A stretch of 64,000 nucleotides of DNA from Mesorhizobium sp. B4-1-3 (GTDB taxonomy: Bacteria; Pseudomonadota; Alphaproteobacteria; Rhizobiales; Rhizobiaceae): positions 49,774-113,773 of the forward strand of contig NZ_VFTG01000020.1 in NCBI RefSeq assembly GCF_006439355.1, in the 5' to 3' direction. The notes beneath the pieces are model-generated. The model was given only the letters and a program-made list of their open reading frames with translations. It had not been told where the DNA came from and made no database searches. Both the position numbers and the translations under genes were made by a program. This document shows positions 1 to 9,468 of this stretch, piece by piece (within the stretch, counting starts at the first letter, position 1; the number at the start of each line of letters is the position of its first letter).

Positions 1-1002
1 GACGCCGTTGCGGCCAAGCAGCACGATGCGATCGCCCTGGCAGATGTGGCGCTTGCCGGTCCTGAACAGCAGCGTGCCGTCAGGCGTTTCGACCGCCGCG
101 TCTTCCAGCGTGATCAGCACCTTGGCGTGAGTGCCGCGGTTCGCCAGCCTGATCGCGCCGGCCGAGCGCTCGCGATGCGCCGCCACCGCGGCATCTTCCA
201 GCTTCTCGGCCCGTTCCTTCAACTGCTTGGTCTTCACCGTCAACAGGTCGCTGCCGGAATTGATGCCGATGTTGTTCAGCTTGGCGGCCTGCTTGCGCAA
301 CTGCTGGGCGATCTTCATGTCGCGCTCGAACTTGCGCGCCATGGAGGAGTCGAGCTCGTCGAGTGCCTGCCTGGCGCGCGAATAAGGCAGCGCGAACACC
401 GGTGATTCTTCGGGACGCAGGAACAGGGTGCGGTTGGTCGTGGCGTCGAGGAAGGCGCGGTCGTGGCTGGCGATGATGACCGGCACGTCGCGCGGCAGCG
501 CGTTGAGCCATGTCTCGAGTTGGCCGATCCTGGCAAGGTCGAGATGATTGGTCGGCTCGTCGAGCAGCAGCACGTCCGGATCGGTGACCCAGACGCGGGC
601 GATCAACGCCAGGCGCTGCCAGCCGCCGCTCAGCGCGCGCATCGGCCGGCCGCGCAGTTCTTCCCGCACGTCGAGCGAATCCAGCACCACATCGACGCGC
701 CAGAGTTCGTTGTCGAGCTGTTCGCGCGGTAAGGCGTCGGCGACGACGTCATGGAAGCCGCGATCGAGCAGCGCGTCGGGAACGGATTGTTCGACATGGC
801 CGACGCGCAGGCCGCGCGACCGGGTGATGTCGCCGGCGGTGGGTTCGAATTCGCCGGCCAGGCATTTGAGAAGCGTGGATTTGCCACGGCCATTGGCGGC
901 AACGATGCCCAGCCGGTCGCCGGCGCCGATGATGAGGTCGAGGTTGGAGAAGAGCGGCGCACTCATGCTGACGCCGAGGGATTTGAGGCTGATCAGGGCC
1001 AT
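1..1002 (-). CDS. ABC-F family ATP-binding protein (N-terminal part, runs off the left edge)
   Basis: The reading frame from ATG at 1002 stays open to base 1 (334 codons, no stop), so this is the N-terminal part of a gene continuing outside the window. The first nucleotide-binding domain has Walker A (AANGRGKST), signature LSGGWQR and Walker B LLLDEPTNHLDL. The frame then passes a charged linker (MARKFERDMK, KTKQLKERAEKLED) and stops inside a second Walker A (LLGRNGV). Two cassettes without membrane segments are the ABC-F layout (Uup/EttA type), a cytosolic family that acts on ribosomes rather than in transport. The exact subfamily cannot be told without the C-terminus. It reads away from uvrB, 315 bp to its right. 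Confidence 0.9.
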   Translation of the reverse strand, partial: MALISLKSLGVSMSAPLFSNLDLIIGAGDRLGIVAANGRGKSTLLKCLAGEFEPTAGDITRSRGLRVGHVEQSVPDALLDRGFHDVVADALPREQLDNELWRVDVVLDSLDVREELRGRPMRALSGGWQRLALIARVWVTDPDVLLLDEPTNHLDLARIGQLETWLNALPRDVPVIIASHDRAFLDATTNRTLFLRPEESPVFALPYSRARQALDELDSSMARKFERDMKIAQQLRKQAAKLNNIGINSGSDLLTVKTKQLKERAEKLEDAAVAAHRERSAGAIRLANRGTHAKVLITLEDAAVETPDGTLLFRTGKRHICQGDRIVLLGRNGV

Positions 1003-1316
1003 GTCGATTTCTCTGGTCTTGCCGGAAAGTCCAGCTGATGCACTTTGACGGTGCGCTGGCTGATCAACGGATCAGCTTAGCGGCACCACGAAGGGCAGAC
1101 CAAAAATCGAAACGGGAAAACCCGGACCGTCCCGGTCAGCCCTGCAAGCAAGCTCGCAGGGCACAAATCGGGCCACGCTGACGATGGTGATCGATAGACA
1201 CGCAGCCCTCCTTTCCAGATGTTCGAGTTGGGAGATTGGGTACACCGGGGGAGGACAGGAGGGAAGGGGGCGGCAGAGCACTTCCCTTCTCCCGCAAGAG
1301 GAGAAGGGAGAAGGCG
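1003..1316. other. Intergenic region between ABC-F gene and uvrB
   Basis: No convincing gene. It holds an inverted repeat GCTGATC-aacg-GATCAGC at 1059-1076 and a second, GCCCTGC...GCAGGGC, at about 1139-1161. Both would lie in the 5' leader of the leftward ABC-F gene. A further hairpin at 1283-1309 lies just past the uvrB stop codon. Leader hairpins are known in some ABC-F genes, but attenuation here is only a possibility. Confidence 0.4.
1283..1309. repeat. Inverted repeat after uvrB (RIME-like fragment)
   Basis: Arms TCCCTTCTCC (1283-1292) and GGAGAAGGGA (1300-1309) are perfectly complementary. The motif CTTCTCCC...GGGAGAAG recurs in longer intergenic palindromes at 46.4 and 53.6 kb. There is no T-run, so it is more likely a repeat fragment than a classic terminator, though it lies directly downstream of the uvrB stop. 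Confidence 0.5.
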
Positions 1317-4300
1317 CTACTGCCCCGGCCGTCCCGTCTTGCTCGGACGCCGGTTTTGGCGGCGCTCGTCGGCCGGGTCTTCGTAGGAGCCGATTCCGGC
1401 GCGTTGACGAACAACTGGCTTGTCGTCCTTCGCGCCACGCTCAGTCTCGCCAGTTCCCGAGGTTGGCTGCGGCTTCACCGGCCTCTTTCCTTCGACCGGT
1501 TTCTCCGTTCGGCGCACCGTCATCTCGTCGAGCGAGTTCTTGCGGAACAGCGGCTTGGTGCGGTCGCCGGGAATGCCGAAGTCGGAGCCGTGCGCTTCCT
1601 GCGCCGTCTGTTTCTTGAACAGCGAGCGCGACACCGCGCCGGCCGGCGTCGTCATGTCGGTACCGGGTCCCATGTCGTCGATAGACGGCTTGGCGAAGAG
1701 CGGCTTCCTCACCGGAACGGCGCCGTCGGCGCCCATCTCGTCGAGATGCGGCTTGCGGAAGAGGTTGGGCCGGGCGGCGTTGGCCGCCTCCTCGGCGGCG
1801 CGCGCTTCATCGAGCCTGCGGAAACGCTCCTGCTCCTCGGCGGTACGATGCCTGGCCACGCCCTTGTTGTGCTTGCCCTTCTCGCGGCCCGACGCGGGGC
1901 TTTGGCTTTCCACCTCGCGTGCCAGCGGATCGTCGGAAATGGCGAGTTCCATCTCGCGCAGCCGCTTGATCTCGTCGCGGATGCGGGCGGCCTTCTCGAA
2001 GTCTAGATTGGCGGCTGCGTCGCGCATCTGCTTGTCCAGCGCCTCGAGATGGGTCTTGAGATTGTTGCCGATCATGGCGCCGGCGTCGTCGGTGAACTGC
2101 GAAATGTCGGCGCGCACGTGGTCCTTCTCGTAGACCGAGTCGAGGATGTCGGCGATGCGCGACTTCACCGATTCCGGCGTGATGCCGTTGGCCGCGTTCC
2201 ACTCCATCTGCTTCTCGCGGCGGCGATTGGTCTCGGCCATCGCCCGCTCCATCGAGCCGGTGATCTGGTCGGCGTAGAGGATGACCTTGCCGTCAACATT
2301 GCGGGCGGCGCGGCCGATGGTTTGGATCAGCGAGGTCTCCGAACGCAGGAACCCTTCCTTGTCGGCGTCGAGGATGGCGACGAAGCCGCATTCGGGAATG
2401 TCGAGGCCTTCGCGCAACAGATTGATGCCGACCAGCACGTCGAAGGCGCCGAGACGCAGGTCGCGCAGGATCTCGATGCGTTCCAGCGTGTCGATGTCGG
2501 AGTGCATGTAGCGGACGCGGATGCCGTTCTCATGCAGATATTCGGTAAGGTCCTCGGCCATGCGCTTGGTCAGCACGGTCACCAGCGTGCGGTAGCCGAG
2601 CTTCGTCGTCTCGCGGATCTCGCCGACGACGTCGTCGACCTGGCTCTTGGCCGGGCGCACCTCGACCGGCGGATCGATCAGCCCGGTCGGGCGGATGACC
2701 TGCTCGGCGAAGACGCCGCCGGACTGCTCGAGTTCCCAAGCGCCGGGCGTCGCCGAAACCGCCACCGACAGCGGGCGCATGGCGTCCCATTCCTCGAAGC
2801 GCAGCGGCCGGTTGTCCATGCAGGAGGGCAGGCGGAAACCATATTCGGCCAGCGTCGCCTTGCGGCGGAAGTCGCCGCGATACATGCCGCCGATCTGCGG
2901 CACGGTGACATGGCTTTCGTCGATGAAGATCAGCGCATTGTCGGGCACATATTCGAACAAGGTCGGCGGCGGATCGCCCGGCCGGCGTCCGGTGAGATAG
3001 CGCGAATAATTCTCGATGCCGGCGCAGGAGCCGGTCGCCTCCAGCATCTCCAGGTCGAAGCGGGTGCGCTGCTCCAGCCGCTGCGCTTCCAGCAAACGGC
3101 CAGCCTTTTCAAGCTCTTGCAGGCGATGCTGCAGCTCTTCCTTGATCGACTTGATGGCTTGATTCAAGGTAGGGCGCGGCGTCACATAGTGCGAATTGGC
3201 GTAGATCTTGACGCTTTTCAGCTCGCCGGTCTTCTGGCCGGTGAGCGGATCGAATTCGGTGATCTGTTCGATCTCGTCGCCGAACATCGAGATGCGCCAG
3301 GCGCGGTCTTCCAGGTGGGCGGGGAAGATCTCGATCGTGTCGCCGCGAACGCGAAACGAGCCGCGCACGAAGTTGATGTCCTGGCGCTTGTATTGCTGGG
3401 CGACGAGATCGGCGAGAAGCGAGCGCTGGTCGAGCCGGTCGCCGACCTGCATCTGGAAGGTCATTGCCGTATAGGTCTCGACCGAACCGATACCGTAGAT
3501 GCAGGACACCGAGGCGACGATGATCACGTCGTCGCGCTCGAGCAGCGAGCGCGTCGCCGAGTGGCGCATGCGGTCGATCTGCTCGTTGATCGAGGATTCC
3601 TTCTCGATATAGGTGTCGGTGCGCGGGACGTAGGCTTCCGGCTGGTAATAGTCGTAGTAGGAGACGAAATACTCGACCGCGTTCTCCGGGAAGAATTTCT
3701 TGAACTCGGCATAGAGCTGCGCGGCAAGCGTCTTGTTGGGCGCCAGGATCAGGGCAGGGCGCTGCGTCTCCTCGATCACCTTGGCCATGGTGAAGGTCTT
3801 GCCCGAGCCGGTGACGCCGAGCAGCACCTGGGTGCGGTCGTTCCGCTCGACGCCTTCGACGAGGTCCTTGATCGCTGTCGGCTGGTCGCCGGCGGGTTCG
3901 AAATCCGACACCATCTTGATGGCGATGCCGCCTTCCGACTTTTCCGGCCGGGCCGGGCGGTGCGGCGTCCAGAGCTGGCCGTCCTTGTGCAGCGGATTGC
4001 CGGATTCGATCAGCGCCGACAGTGCCGCTACCGTTGCGGTGACGCCGCTGGAGGAAACCGACTCGGCATCCTCCAGGCTGATGTCGAGGCCGGCCACAGG
4101 GTTGAGGCCGGCGGCCGCGCGCTCCTTGGCCGACGCGGCGCCGCCCATCGAGGTGCCGCGCGCGGTGCGCCCGGGCGCCGAGGAGCGTTCGGGAATCTTC
4201 TTCGGAGCTTTCGCCTTCGGCTGCTTTTCCGCTTCGCGCTCGATCTGCCCGGCCCAATCGGAGATCGAGCCGGTCAGCGGCGCGCCGGCAAAGTCGGCCT

Positions 4301-4424
4301 GCGGCGCTTCCGCGAAGCCGCCAGGCTCCAGCGGTTCGGCGGCGTCGAGGAATTCGGTCAGCGGGCTGCGCCGCTTCGGCGCGCCGTCTTGCGAAGGCGT
4401 CTTCTTGTCAGGATGTCTGGCCAT
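1317..4424 (-). CDS. uvrB: UvrABC system protein B (excinuclease subunit), extended form
   Basis: UvrB is the damage-verifying helicase of nucleotide excision repair; it is loaded by UvrA and recruits UvrC. The protein is 1035 aa from ATG 4424, against about 670-700 aa in classical UvrB. The core begins near residue 170 (FEPAGDQPTAIKDL), with Walker A GVTGSGKT at about 203-210, the beta-hairpin tyrosines YYDYYQPEAYVP, DESHVT, and the helicase motif QTIGRAARN. A UVR motif (LDFEKAARIRDEIKRL) follows. Two additions are unusual: a low-complexity N-terminal extension of about 170 aa and a C-terminal tail with four degenerate copies of an LF-x-K-x3-[DQ][ED] element. The reading frame is open upstream to 4568, but ATG 4424 (MARHPDKK) is the more plausible start. 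I saw no LexA box (GTTC-N7-GTTC) just upstream. Confidence 0.96.
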   Translation of the reverse strand: MARHPDKKTPSQDGAPKRRSPLTEFLDAAEPLEPGGFAEAPQADFAGAPLTGSISDWAGQIEREAEKQPKAKAPKKIPERSSAPGRTARGTSMGGAASAKERAAAGLNPVAGLDISLEDAESVSSSGVTATVAALSALIESGNPLHKDGQLWTPHRPARPEKSEGGIAIKMVSDFEPAGDQPTAIKDLVEGVERNDRTQVLLGVTGSGKTFTMAKVIEETQRPALILAPNKTLAAQLYAEFKKFFPENAVEYFVSYYDYYQPEAYVPRTDTYIEKESSINEQIDRMRHSATRSLLERDDVIIVASVSCIYGIGSVETYTAMTFQMQVGDRLDQRSLLADLVAQQYKRQDINFVRGSFRVRGDTIEIFPAHLEDRAWRISMFGDEIEQITEFDPLTGQKTGELKSVKIYANSHYVTPRPTLNQAIKSIKEELQHRLQELEKAGRLLEAQRLEQRTRFDLEMLEATGSCAGIENYSRYLTGRRPGDPPPTLFEYVPDNALIFIDESHVTVPQIGGMYRGDFRRKATLAEYGFRLPSCMDNRPLRFEEWDAMRPLSVAVSATPGAWELEQSGGVFAEQVIRPTGLIDPPVEVRPAKSQVDDVVGEIRETTKLGYRTLVTVLTKRMAEDLTEYLHENGIRVRYMHSDIDTLERIEILRDLRLGAFDVLVGINLLREGLDIPECGFVAILDADKEGFLRSETSLIQTIGRAARNVDGKVILYADQITGSMERAMAETNRRREKQMEWNAANGITPESVKSRIADILDSVYEKDHVRADISQFTDDAGAMIGNNLKTHLEALDKQMRDAAANLDFEKAARIRDEIKRLREMELAISDDPLAREVESQSPASGREKGKHNKGVARHRTAEEQERFRRLDEARAAEEAANAARPNLFRKPHLDEMGADGAVPVRKPLFAKPSIDDMGPGTDMTTPAGAVSRSLFKKQTAQEAHGSDFGIPGDRTKPLFRKNSLDEMTVRRTEKPVEGKRPVKPQPTSGTGETERGAKDDKPVVRQRAGIGSYEDPADERRQNRRPSKTGRPGQ

Positions 4425-4524
4425 GGCCCGAATATGGGTGGACTCGGCCGAAATGGAAAGAGCCGAGTGAAAAGGCTCCGGCAGCGCTTTGGACGCTGCT
4501 GACAGAAGGCTGTCAGGAGAGGCG

Positions 4525-5449
4525 TCATGATCCGATGGGCCTGGGATCGTCCGCCTCCGATTTGGCAAGCGCCGCGGCGACTGCGGCGGCGCGGCGGGCC
4601 TTCGGTCCGTCCACCGGCCAGACCAGGCGGCGCTTGATGGTCAATGCCGGAACCTTACGGGCGATCTCGACGAGCTGGCCGGAGCGGAAATGCTCCCTCA
4701 ATACCAGTTCGCTGGCAAGCAGGGCGCCCATGCCGGAAATCGCGGCCTGCGCGGCCAGCACCGTCAACGGGAAGCGCGGTCCATGGTCTATGTGATTGCG
4801 CTCGCGGCCGGCGGTGAACCAGTTTGCCCATGTGGGATAAACGTCGTCGCCCATCGTCTGGTCGATGTGGAGGAGGGGCAGGCGGTCGAGCACTTCGGCG
4901 CTGTGCTGGTCGGCACGCTTGCGGATCAGCGCCGGGGCGCAAGCCGGGATCACTCTTTCGATGAAGAGGTCGGCCGATGCGAGGTGGCTTGCCGTGCTGT
5001 TCCGATAGCTGATGGCGAGGTCGACGCCTTCCTCCAGCATCGAATCCAATGCGATCGACACGACGATGCGCACGTCCAGCCTGCCGAGAGCCGCGCGGAC
5101 GCGGTCAAGGCGGGGCGCCAGCCAAAGTGAGGAAAAGGAGGGATCGGCCGCGATGGTGAACGTATCGGCACGGCGCTCGAAACGCAGCCGCCGCAAGCCG
5201 GAGGCCAGCGCGTCGAAGCCGCGGTCGATGTCGGGCAGCGCCGCCTCGGCAATGCGCGTGAGCGCAATGCCGTTGCCCTCGCGCCTGACCAGCTTGACCC
5301 CAAAGCCGATCCTCCAACTGCCGCAACTGATGGCCGACGGCGCCGGGCGTGACGCCGAGCTCGTCGGCTGCGCGGGTGAGACTGCCGGTGCGCGCTGCGG
5401 CGACCAGCGCACGCAAAGCGGATAGAGGAAGGTCGCGAAGAAGCATCAT
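4525..5449 (-). pseudogene. LysR-type regulator (GcvA-like) broken by a single-base frameshift
   Basis: The winged helix-turn-helix lies in one frame from ATG 5449 (LSALRALVAAARTGSLTRAA, then TPGAVGHQLRQLEDRL). The rest, starting GVKLVRREGNGIALT and running through the whole substrate-binding domain to the stop at 4525, is in the next frame. The break is at about 5298-5305, where the minus strand reads CGG CTT TGG GGT. Removing one T restores RLGVKLVRR, as expected for the family. Repaired length would be about 307 aa, normal for LysR. It is divergent from the dioxygenase gene at 5553, so it probably was that gene's regulator. A sequencing or assembly error is the main alternative to a true pseudogene. 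Confidence 0.85.
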
Positions 5450-5552
5450 GGATTGAGCTTATCTCAAAAGTTGCGAAAACAAACTCGTTTGGAGAAAAAG
5501 CCGGCTGCGACCTAGCTTGTTGAAGGCAACTCAATCCAGGAAAGCCGTCGCA

Positions 5553-6776
5553 ATGCTCGACATGCAAACTCAGTCTGCCCCCGCCGGCCGGGCTCCCGAG
5601 GCCCCACGCTCGTTGCGGTCGATGCGCAATGAAGGACCGCGCATCGCCGTGGAATTCGATGACGGCAGCGCCGGCCGCCTATCGATGCGCTGGCTGCGGC
5701 TTGCCTGCGAATGCGAGATATGCGGCGACACCGCTTCCGGGAAGCGCTGGCTGACACCGGCCGAAATTCCCGCCGATGTCCAGGCAATTTCGATCGAGAT
5801 CTCGTCGGGCGCGACGATGGACGTAGTCTGGCAGGATGGCCATGTCTCGCGCTTCGCGGCGGGCTTCCTCGCGGCTCATGCCGGGCAGGCCGCCGGCCTT
5901 GGCGCGCCACGCTTTCGGCCGGACCTGTGGAACAGCGATCTCGCGACTAGGCTCCGCCGTTTTGCCTTCGACGCCGTGGTCGAGAACGACGAGGCGCTTT
6001 TCCAGTCGCTGCGCGCCTTGAGCGACCACGGCATAGCCATGCTGACCGGCGTCCCGGCCGAGCCCGAGGCGACGCTGCGCGTCGCCGGCCGCTACGGCCC
6101 GGTGCGCGAGACCAGCTACGGCAAGGTGTTCGATCTCATCTCACGACCCGATGCGCGGGTGGCAGGGGAGACGGCGCGCGCGCAGATCCCGCACAACGAC
6201 GAGCCATTCCGCTATTCGCCGCCAGGCTTCATCTTCTTCCATGCGATCAGGACCGGCGCCGGCAGCGGCGGCACATCGCTGATGGTCGATGGTTTCCAGG
6301 TCGCCGAACAGACGCGCAGGAACAGACCGGAGCTCTTCGACCTGCTGACCCGTCATGGCGTCACCTTCCATCGCGAGCATGCCGGCGAAGTGTTCTTCAG
6401 CGCCGAGGCGCATGTCATCAGCCTCGACGCGAGCGGCGCCGTCACCGGCATACGCTACAACGACCGCTGCCTGGCGCCGCAGACTGGCTCGACCGATGAG
6501 ATCGACGGGCTGATCGAAGCGCTTGCCGAACTGACGCGACTGATCTGCGATCCGGCGAACCAGTTCCAGCACCAGCTGCAGCCCGGCGAGGTGCTGGTCT
6601 TCGACAATCAGCGGGTCCTGCACGGGCGCACCGAATTCGATCCGACATTGGCCGTCCGCCACCTCAGGAGCTGCAACCTCGATCGCGACGGCGTCCACAG
6701 CGCCTTCCGCACTTTGGCGCGGCGCTTCGCGCCGGAAGAGGCCGAAGCTGTGCTTTATCAGGGAGCTATTTTCTGA
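5553..6776 (+). CDS. Gamma-butyrobetaine hydroxylase-like Fe(II)/2-oxoglutarate dioxygenase
   Basis: The 407-aa protein has the two-domain layout of gamma-butyrobetaine/trimethyllysine hydroxylases. A small N-terminal zinc-type domain carries the Cys cluster CECEICG. It is followed by a TauD-like double-stranded beta-helix with the iron-binding HxD motif (HNDEP), a distal His (LHGRTEF), and Arg in the AVRHLRSC segment that could bind 2-oxoglutarate. These enzymes hydroxylate a trimethylammonium substrate; gamma-butyrobetaine (carnitine synthesis) is the classical one, but the substrate is not proven here. The start at 5553 is preferred because AGGAAAG lies just upstream; the frame is open from 5517. 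The neighbouring divergent LysR gene is frameshifted. Confidence 0.85.
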   Translation: MLDMQTQSAPAGRAPEAPRSLRSMRNEGPRIAVEFDDGSAGRLSMRWLRLACECEICGDTASGKRWLTPAEIPADVQAISIEISSGATMDVVWQDGHVSRFAAGFLAAHAGQAAGLGAPRFRPDLWNSDLATRLRRFAFDAVVENDEALFQSLRALSDHGIAMLTGVPAEPEATLRVAGRYGPVRETSYGKVFDLISRPDARVAGETARAQIPHNDEPFRYSPPGFIFFHAIRTGAGSGGTSLMVDGFQVAEQTRRNRPELFDLLTRHGVTFHREHAGEVFFSAEAHVISLDASGAVTGIRYNDRCLAPQTGSTDEIDGLIEALAELTRLICDPANQFQHQLQPGEVLVFDNQRVLHGRTEFDPTLAVRHLRSCNLDRDGVHSAFRTLARRFAPEEAEAVLYQGAIF

Positions 6777-6811
6777 CAATAGCTATGGTTGGCGCCAACC
6801 TCGAAGGTTCG

Positions 6812-6975
6812 CTTCCTCTCCCCCGCCAGAGGCGGGGGAGAGGTGTCCGCGAAGCGGACGGAGAGGGGGCTTCGTAAGGCGAAAGCCCTTCTCTTCGAGG
6901 CGCATTCGCCGTCCGAACCGGCGCTCCCCTCTCCGTCTCGGCTTCGCCGAGCCACCTCTCCCCATTTCATGGGGG
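6812..6975. repeat. RIME-like intergenic palindromic element (type A)
   Basis: About 160 bp of nested inverted repeats: CTCCCCCGCC...GGCGGGGGAG, TCCGC-gaa-GCGGA and CTCGGC-ttc-GCCGAG, followed by a degenerate mirror of the left end. Strings such as GGAGAGGGGGCTTCGTA recur at 63.7 kb, so this is a dispersed family member. It fills the gap between two convergent genes and may end transcription of both. Confidence 0.75.
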
Positions 6976-6990
6976 CGAGGAACCCAAGAC

Positions 6991-8241
6991 TCAGTTGAAC
7001 CACAGCGCGAAGGTCAAAAATCCGGCGCCGCCGAACTCGCGCTGGATCTGGTCGAAATCGTCGCTGGTGAGAATCTTGCCGCTTTCGAGATAGGGCGCGA
7101 TGCCGGGGCCGGTGATGGACAGGACGAGGTCGAAAGGTTTCGGCTCGTCGAAAAAGCGCTTCATGTTGATGCCCTTGCCGGTGATGCGGAAATGCGGCAG
7201 CAGCACGCGGCCTTCGAGAAGATCCTCCGCCACCGTCAGCGTGGCGAGCCAGGCCTGCACCTGCTCCTCGCCGACCTCGAGGCCGGTCAGCGGGTTGACG
7301 CCTTTCTGCTGCGGTCCCGGCAGCCATTCGCGGTCATTGTCGGTCTCGGCCAGGATCGCCTTCCAGTCCTCGCGCGACAGCCGGATCATCTCCAGCAGGT
7401 GGCGGCGCGCGGCCTGCCGGCGTTGCGGCTCGATCACCGGCCAGTTGACCAGATGCACCAGCGAGATGAAGTCGGCGAAGCGCCATTCCGAGGCGAACAT
7501 GTTGCCACTCATGCCACCGTCCAGCGGCACCAGCGCGTCCTGCAGCGGCAGTTTGGCGCGCGGGAACAGCATGTGGAACGAGCCGTCGAAGGCGTTGCGG
7601 AAATCATGCGCCAGCCAGAAATCGGCCTGCGCCATCAGGAACTCGGCATAGCCTTGCAGCCAGAAACCGTCGGCGCGGTCGAAGCGGAAGGTGAGCGAAG
7701 GCGCGGCGTTGCTCGTGTCGATGCCGCCTCGCGAGAGCGACGCCATGATGGCGGCGAAGCTTTCGTCCGGCGCAATCGTGCCGTCCTCGTTGAGATCGAT
7801 ACCGGCGCGGGTGAGATCGACCACCATGCCGATGTCGGCGTTGGCGGGGACTGAGCCCAGCATGGCGGCGGATTTCTCCAGCCGGTCGCGGAAGGCGACA
7901 AGGATGGCGCGGAATTCTTCGTAAGTCAGCGGCTGCGGGTTGGGATTGTCGGGCACGGGCAGCTGCATCAGCGGCAGCATAAAGGATTTCGGGCTCTCGA
8001 AACCGTGGCGATGCAGGCCGCCGGCGAGAAGCTCGAGCGCGGTGAAGAATTCGCCGGCGCCGGCCGCATAGGCCGAGGCCGGGTCCTTCGCCGCAGCCGC
8101 CTCCAATGTCGACAGCGCCGTGTTCCGCTCGGCCACGCTCTTCGCCTCGAACATGGACTTGGCCGCGTCCGGCATTTCCGCCCGGGCAAAAGACGCCGGC
8201 AGGACTGCAAACAAGGCTGCTGCAAGGATCGCTCTAAGCAT
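6991..8241 (-). CDS. Secreted protein of unknown function with an EF-hand-like loop
   Basis: A 416-aa protein with an N-terminal signal peptide (MLRAILAAALFAVLPAS, then SFARAEMPDA). I do not recognise a named family. It contains one canonical EF-hand-like loop, DLNEDGTIAPDE, near the middle, suggesting possible calcium binding. The rest is rich in Trp, Phe and Leu with no membrane segment, so a periplasmic or outer-membrane-associated location is likely. Two start codons are possible, 8247 and 8241. I prefer 8241 because GGAGG is 9 bases before it but only 3 before the other. It is divergent from the CapA-like gene at 8352, with about 110 bp between them. Confidence 0.75.
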   Translation of the reverse strand: MLRAILAAALFAVLPASFARAEMPDAAKSMFEAKSVAERNTALSTLEAAAAKDPASAYAAGAGEFFTALELLAGGLHRHGFESPKSFMLPLMQLPVPDNPNPQPLTYEEFRAILVAFRDRLEKSAAMLGSVPANADIGMVVDLTRAGIDLNEDGTIAPDESFAAIMASLSRGGIDTSNAAPSLTFRFDRADGFWLQGYAEFLMAQADFWLAHDFRNAFDGSFHMLFPRAKLPLQDALVPLDGGMSGNMFASEWRFADFISLVHLVNWPVIEPQRRQAARRHLLEMIRLSREDWKAILAETDNDREWLPGPQQKGVNPLTGLEVGEEQVQAWLATLTVAEDLLEGRVLLPHFRITGKGINMKRFFDEPKPFDLVLSITGPGIAPYLESGKILTSDDFDQIQREFGGAGFLTFALWFN

Positions 8242-8351
8242 CGTCATCGCCCTCCGCTGCAGGCGAGCATACACGCATTTCGGTCCGCCCGGGATGACCC
8301 GCTTCAACCGGCCCGTCAGACAGTCTACACAGGGCGAAACTGGATGGGCCC

Positions 8352-9395
8352 GTGTCGAACTATCCGCTTGCCTATAAACTGTCGTGGCTGCCGCGCCTGC
8401 TGAGACCGTCGCTTGCGGGCGACAGCAACGGTTTCGCGGCACCTGCGGCGATGTTGCTCGATCCGCAGCCCACGCGGAAGGTCCGGCTGGCGTTCGTCGG
8501 CGACATCTCGGCGGTTGCTAATCGCGATGCGCCGGAATGCGATCCGGCGATCGCCGCGCTGCTTTCGTCCGCCGATCTCGTGGTCGGCAATTGCGAAAGC
8601 CCGATCGTCGAGCGCGCACATGCGGTGATCGGCACACGGCTCGGCACGCATCACGCGATGAGCGAGCGTTTCCTGGCCGATGCGCTCGCAGCCGCCGGCA
8701 TCGCGCGCGACAGGCTGGTGCTGTCCCTGGCCAACAACCATGTGCTCGATCAGGGCATCGCCGGTTTCGAGGAAACGCTCGCCGCGTTGAAACGGCTCGG
8801 GATCCGGACCATCGGCACGGTTGCCGGCGGACCTGTACAGCGTCATGCGGCCGGTTCGCTGACGATCGGCTTTGCGGCTTTCACGCTCTGGCGCAACACG
8901 GACGCCGCGCCGTTCGAAGAACGTATCTCGATGCGTGCCGCCGAATGGCCGAGTGACACCGTTTCCGGCATCGACCTCACTTGCGCGGTGCCGCATTGGG
9001 ACTGGGAGTTCCGACATTTTCCACGGCCTGCGACCCGGGCGCTGGCGAGGCGGCTGGCGGATCACGGTGTCCGGCTGGTCGTCGGGCATCACGCACATGT
9101 CGTGCAGCCCATCGAGCGCATCGGCGGCAGCGCGATCGCCTACGGTCTTGGCGATTTTCTCGGCACAGCCTTTGCCAGGCTGCCATGGCCGGCACGTGTC
9201 GGCTCCATTTTCGTTGTCGATGCCAGCGCCGATCCGGCCACGCGCGGCATGATCGCCGCCTACCGGCAGTATTTTTTCATGCGCCTCGCCGATAAAGGCC
9301 ATGAGCGGCTGGTGCCGGTCGAGGCTCTGGATGGCGCGCTCAAGCAGCGGGTCGCGTCCCGGCTGGAAGCGATCTTTCCCGCGTCGGGGACGTAG
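8352..9395 (+). CDS. CapA-family metallophosphoesterase-like protein
   Basis: A 347-aa protein starting at GTG (MSNYPLAYKL). It shows the motif series of the CapA/PgsA family (metallophosphatase fold): FVGDIS near residue 50, NCESPI, SLANNHVLDQG, and GHHAHVVQPIE near the C-terminus. In Gram-positive bacteria, members take part in poly-gamma-glutamate capsule formation. In proteobacteria the role is mostly unknown, and no capsule genes are nearby. No signal peptide is evident from this start. It shares an intergenic region with the secreted protein at 6991-8241. Confidence 0.8.
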   Translation: MSNYPLAYKLSWLPRLLRPSLAGDSNGFAAPAAMLLDPQPTRKVRLAFVGDISAVANRDAPECDPAIAALLSSADLVVGNCESPIVERAHAVIGTRLGTHHAMSERFLADALAAAGIARDRLVLSLANNHVLDQGIAGFEETLAALKRLGIRTIGTVAGGPVQRHAAGSLTIGFAAFTLWRNTDAAPFEERISMRAAEWPSDTVSGIDLTCAVPHWDWEFRHFPRPATRALARRLADHGVRLVVGHHAHVVQPIERIGGSAIAYGLGDFLGTAFARLPWPARVGSIFVVDASADPATRGMIAAYRQYFFMRLADKGHERLVPVEALDGALKQRVASRLEAIFPASGT

Positions 9396-9468
9396 CCGCC
9401 GATCGTCGCAAGCGCAGGCGACTTTCGCGTGAAAAGCGCTATCATGGGGCAGCGACGGCTTTCTGTTG

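Noticed and set aside
2049..4502. 817-aa open frame on the + strand across uvrB
   Set aside because: It is antisense to the well-supported uvrB gene, and its Arg/Gly/Asp-rich, low-diversity translation is typical of the opposite strand of GC-rich genes.
4425..4524. LexA-controlled promoter of uvrB
   Set aside because: No GTTC-N7-GTTC or its complement is found in the upstream 100 bases.
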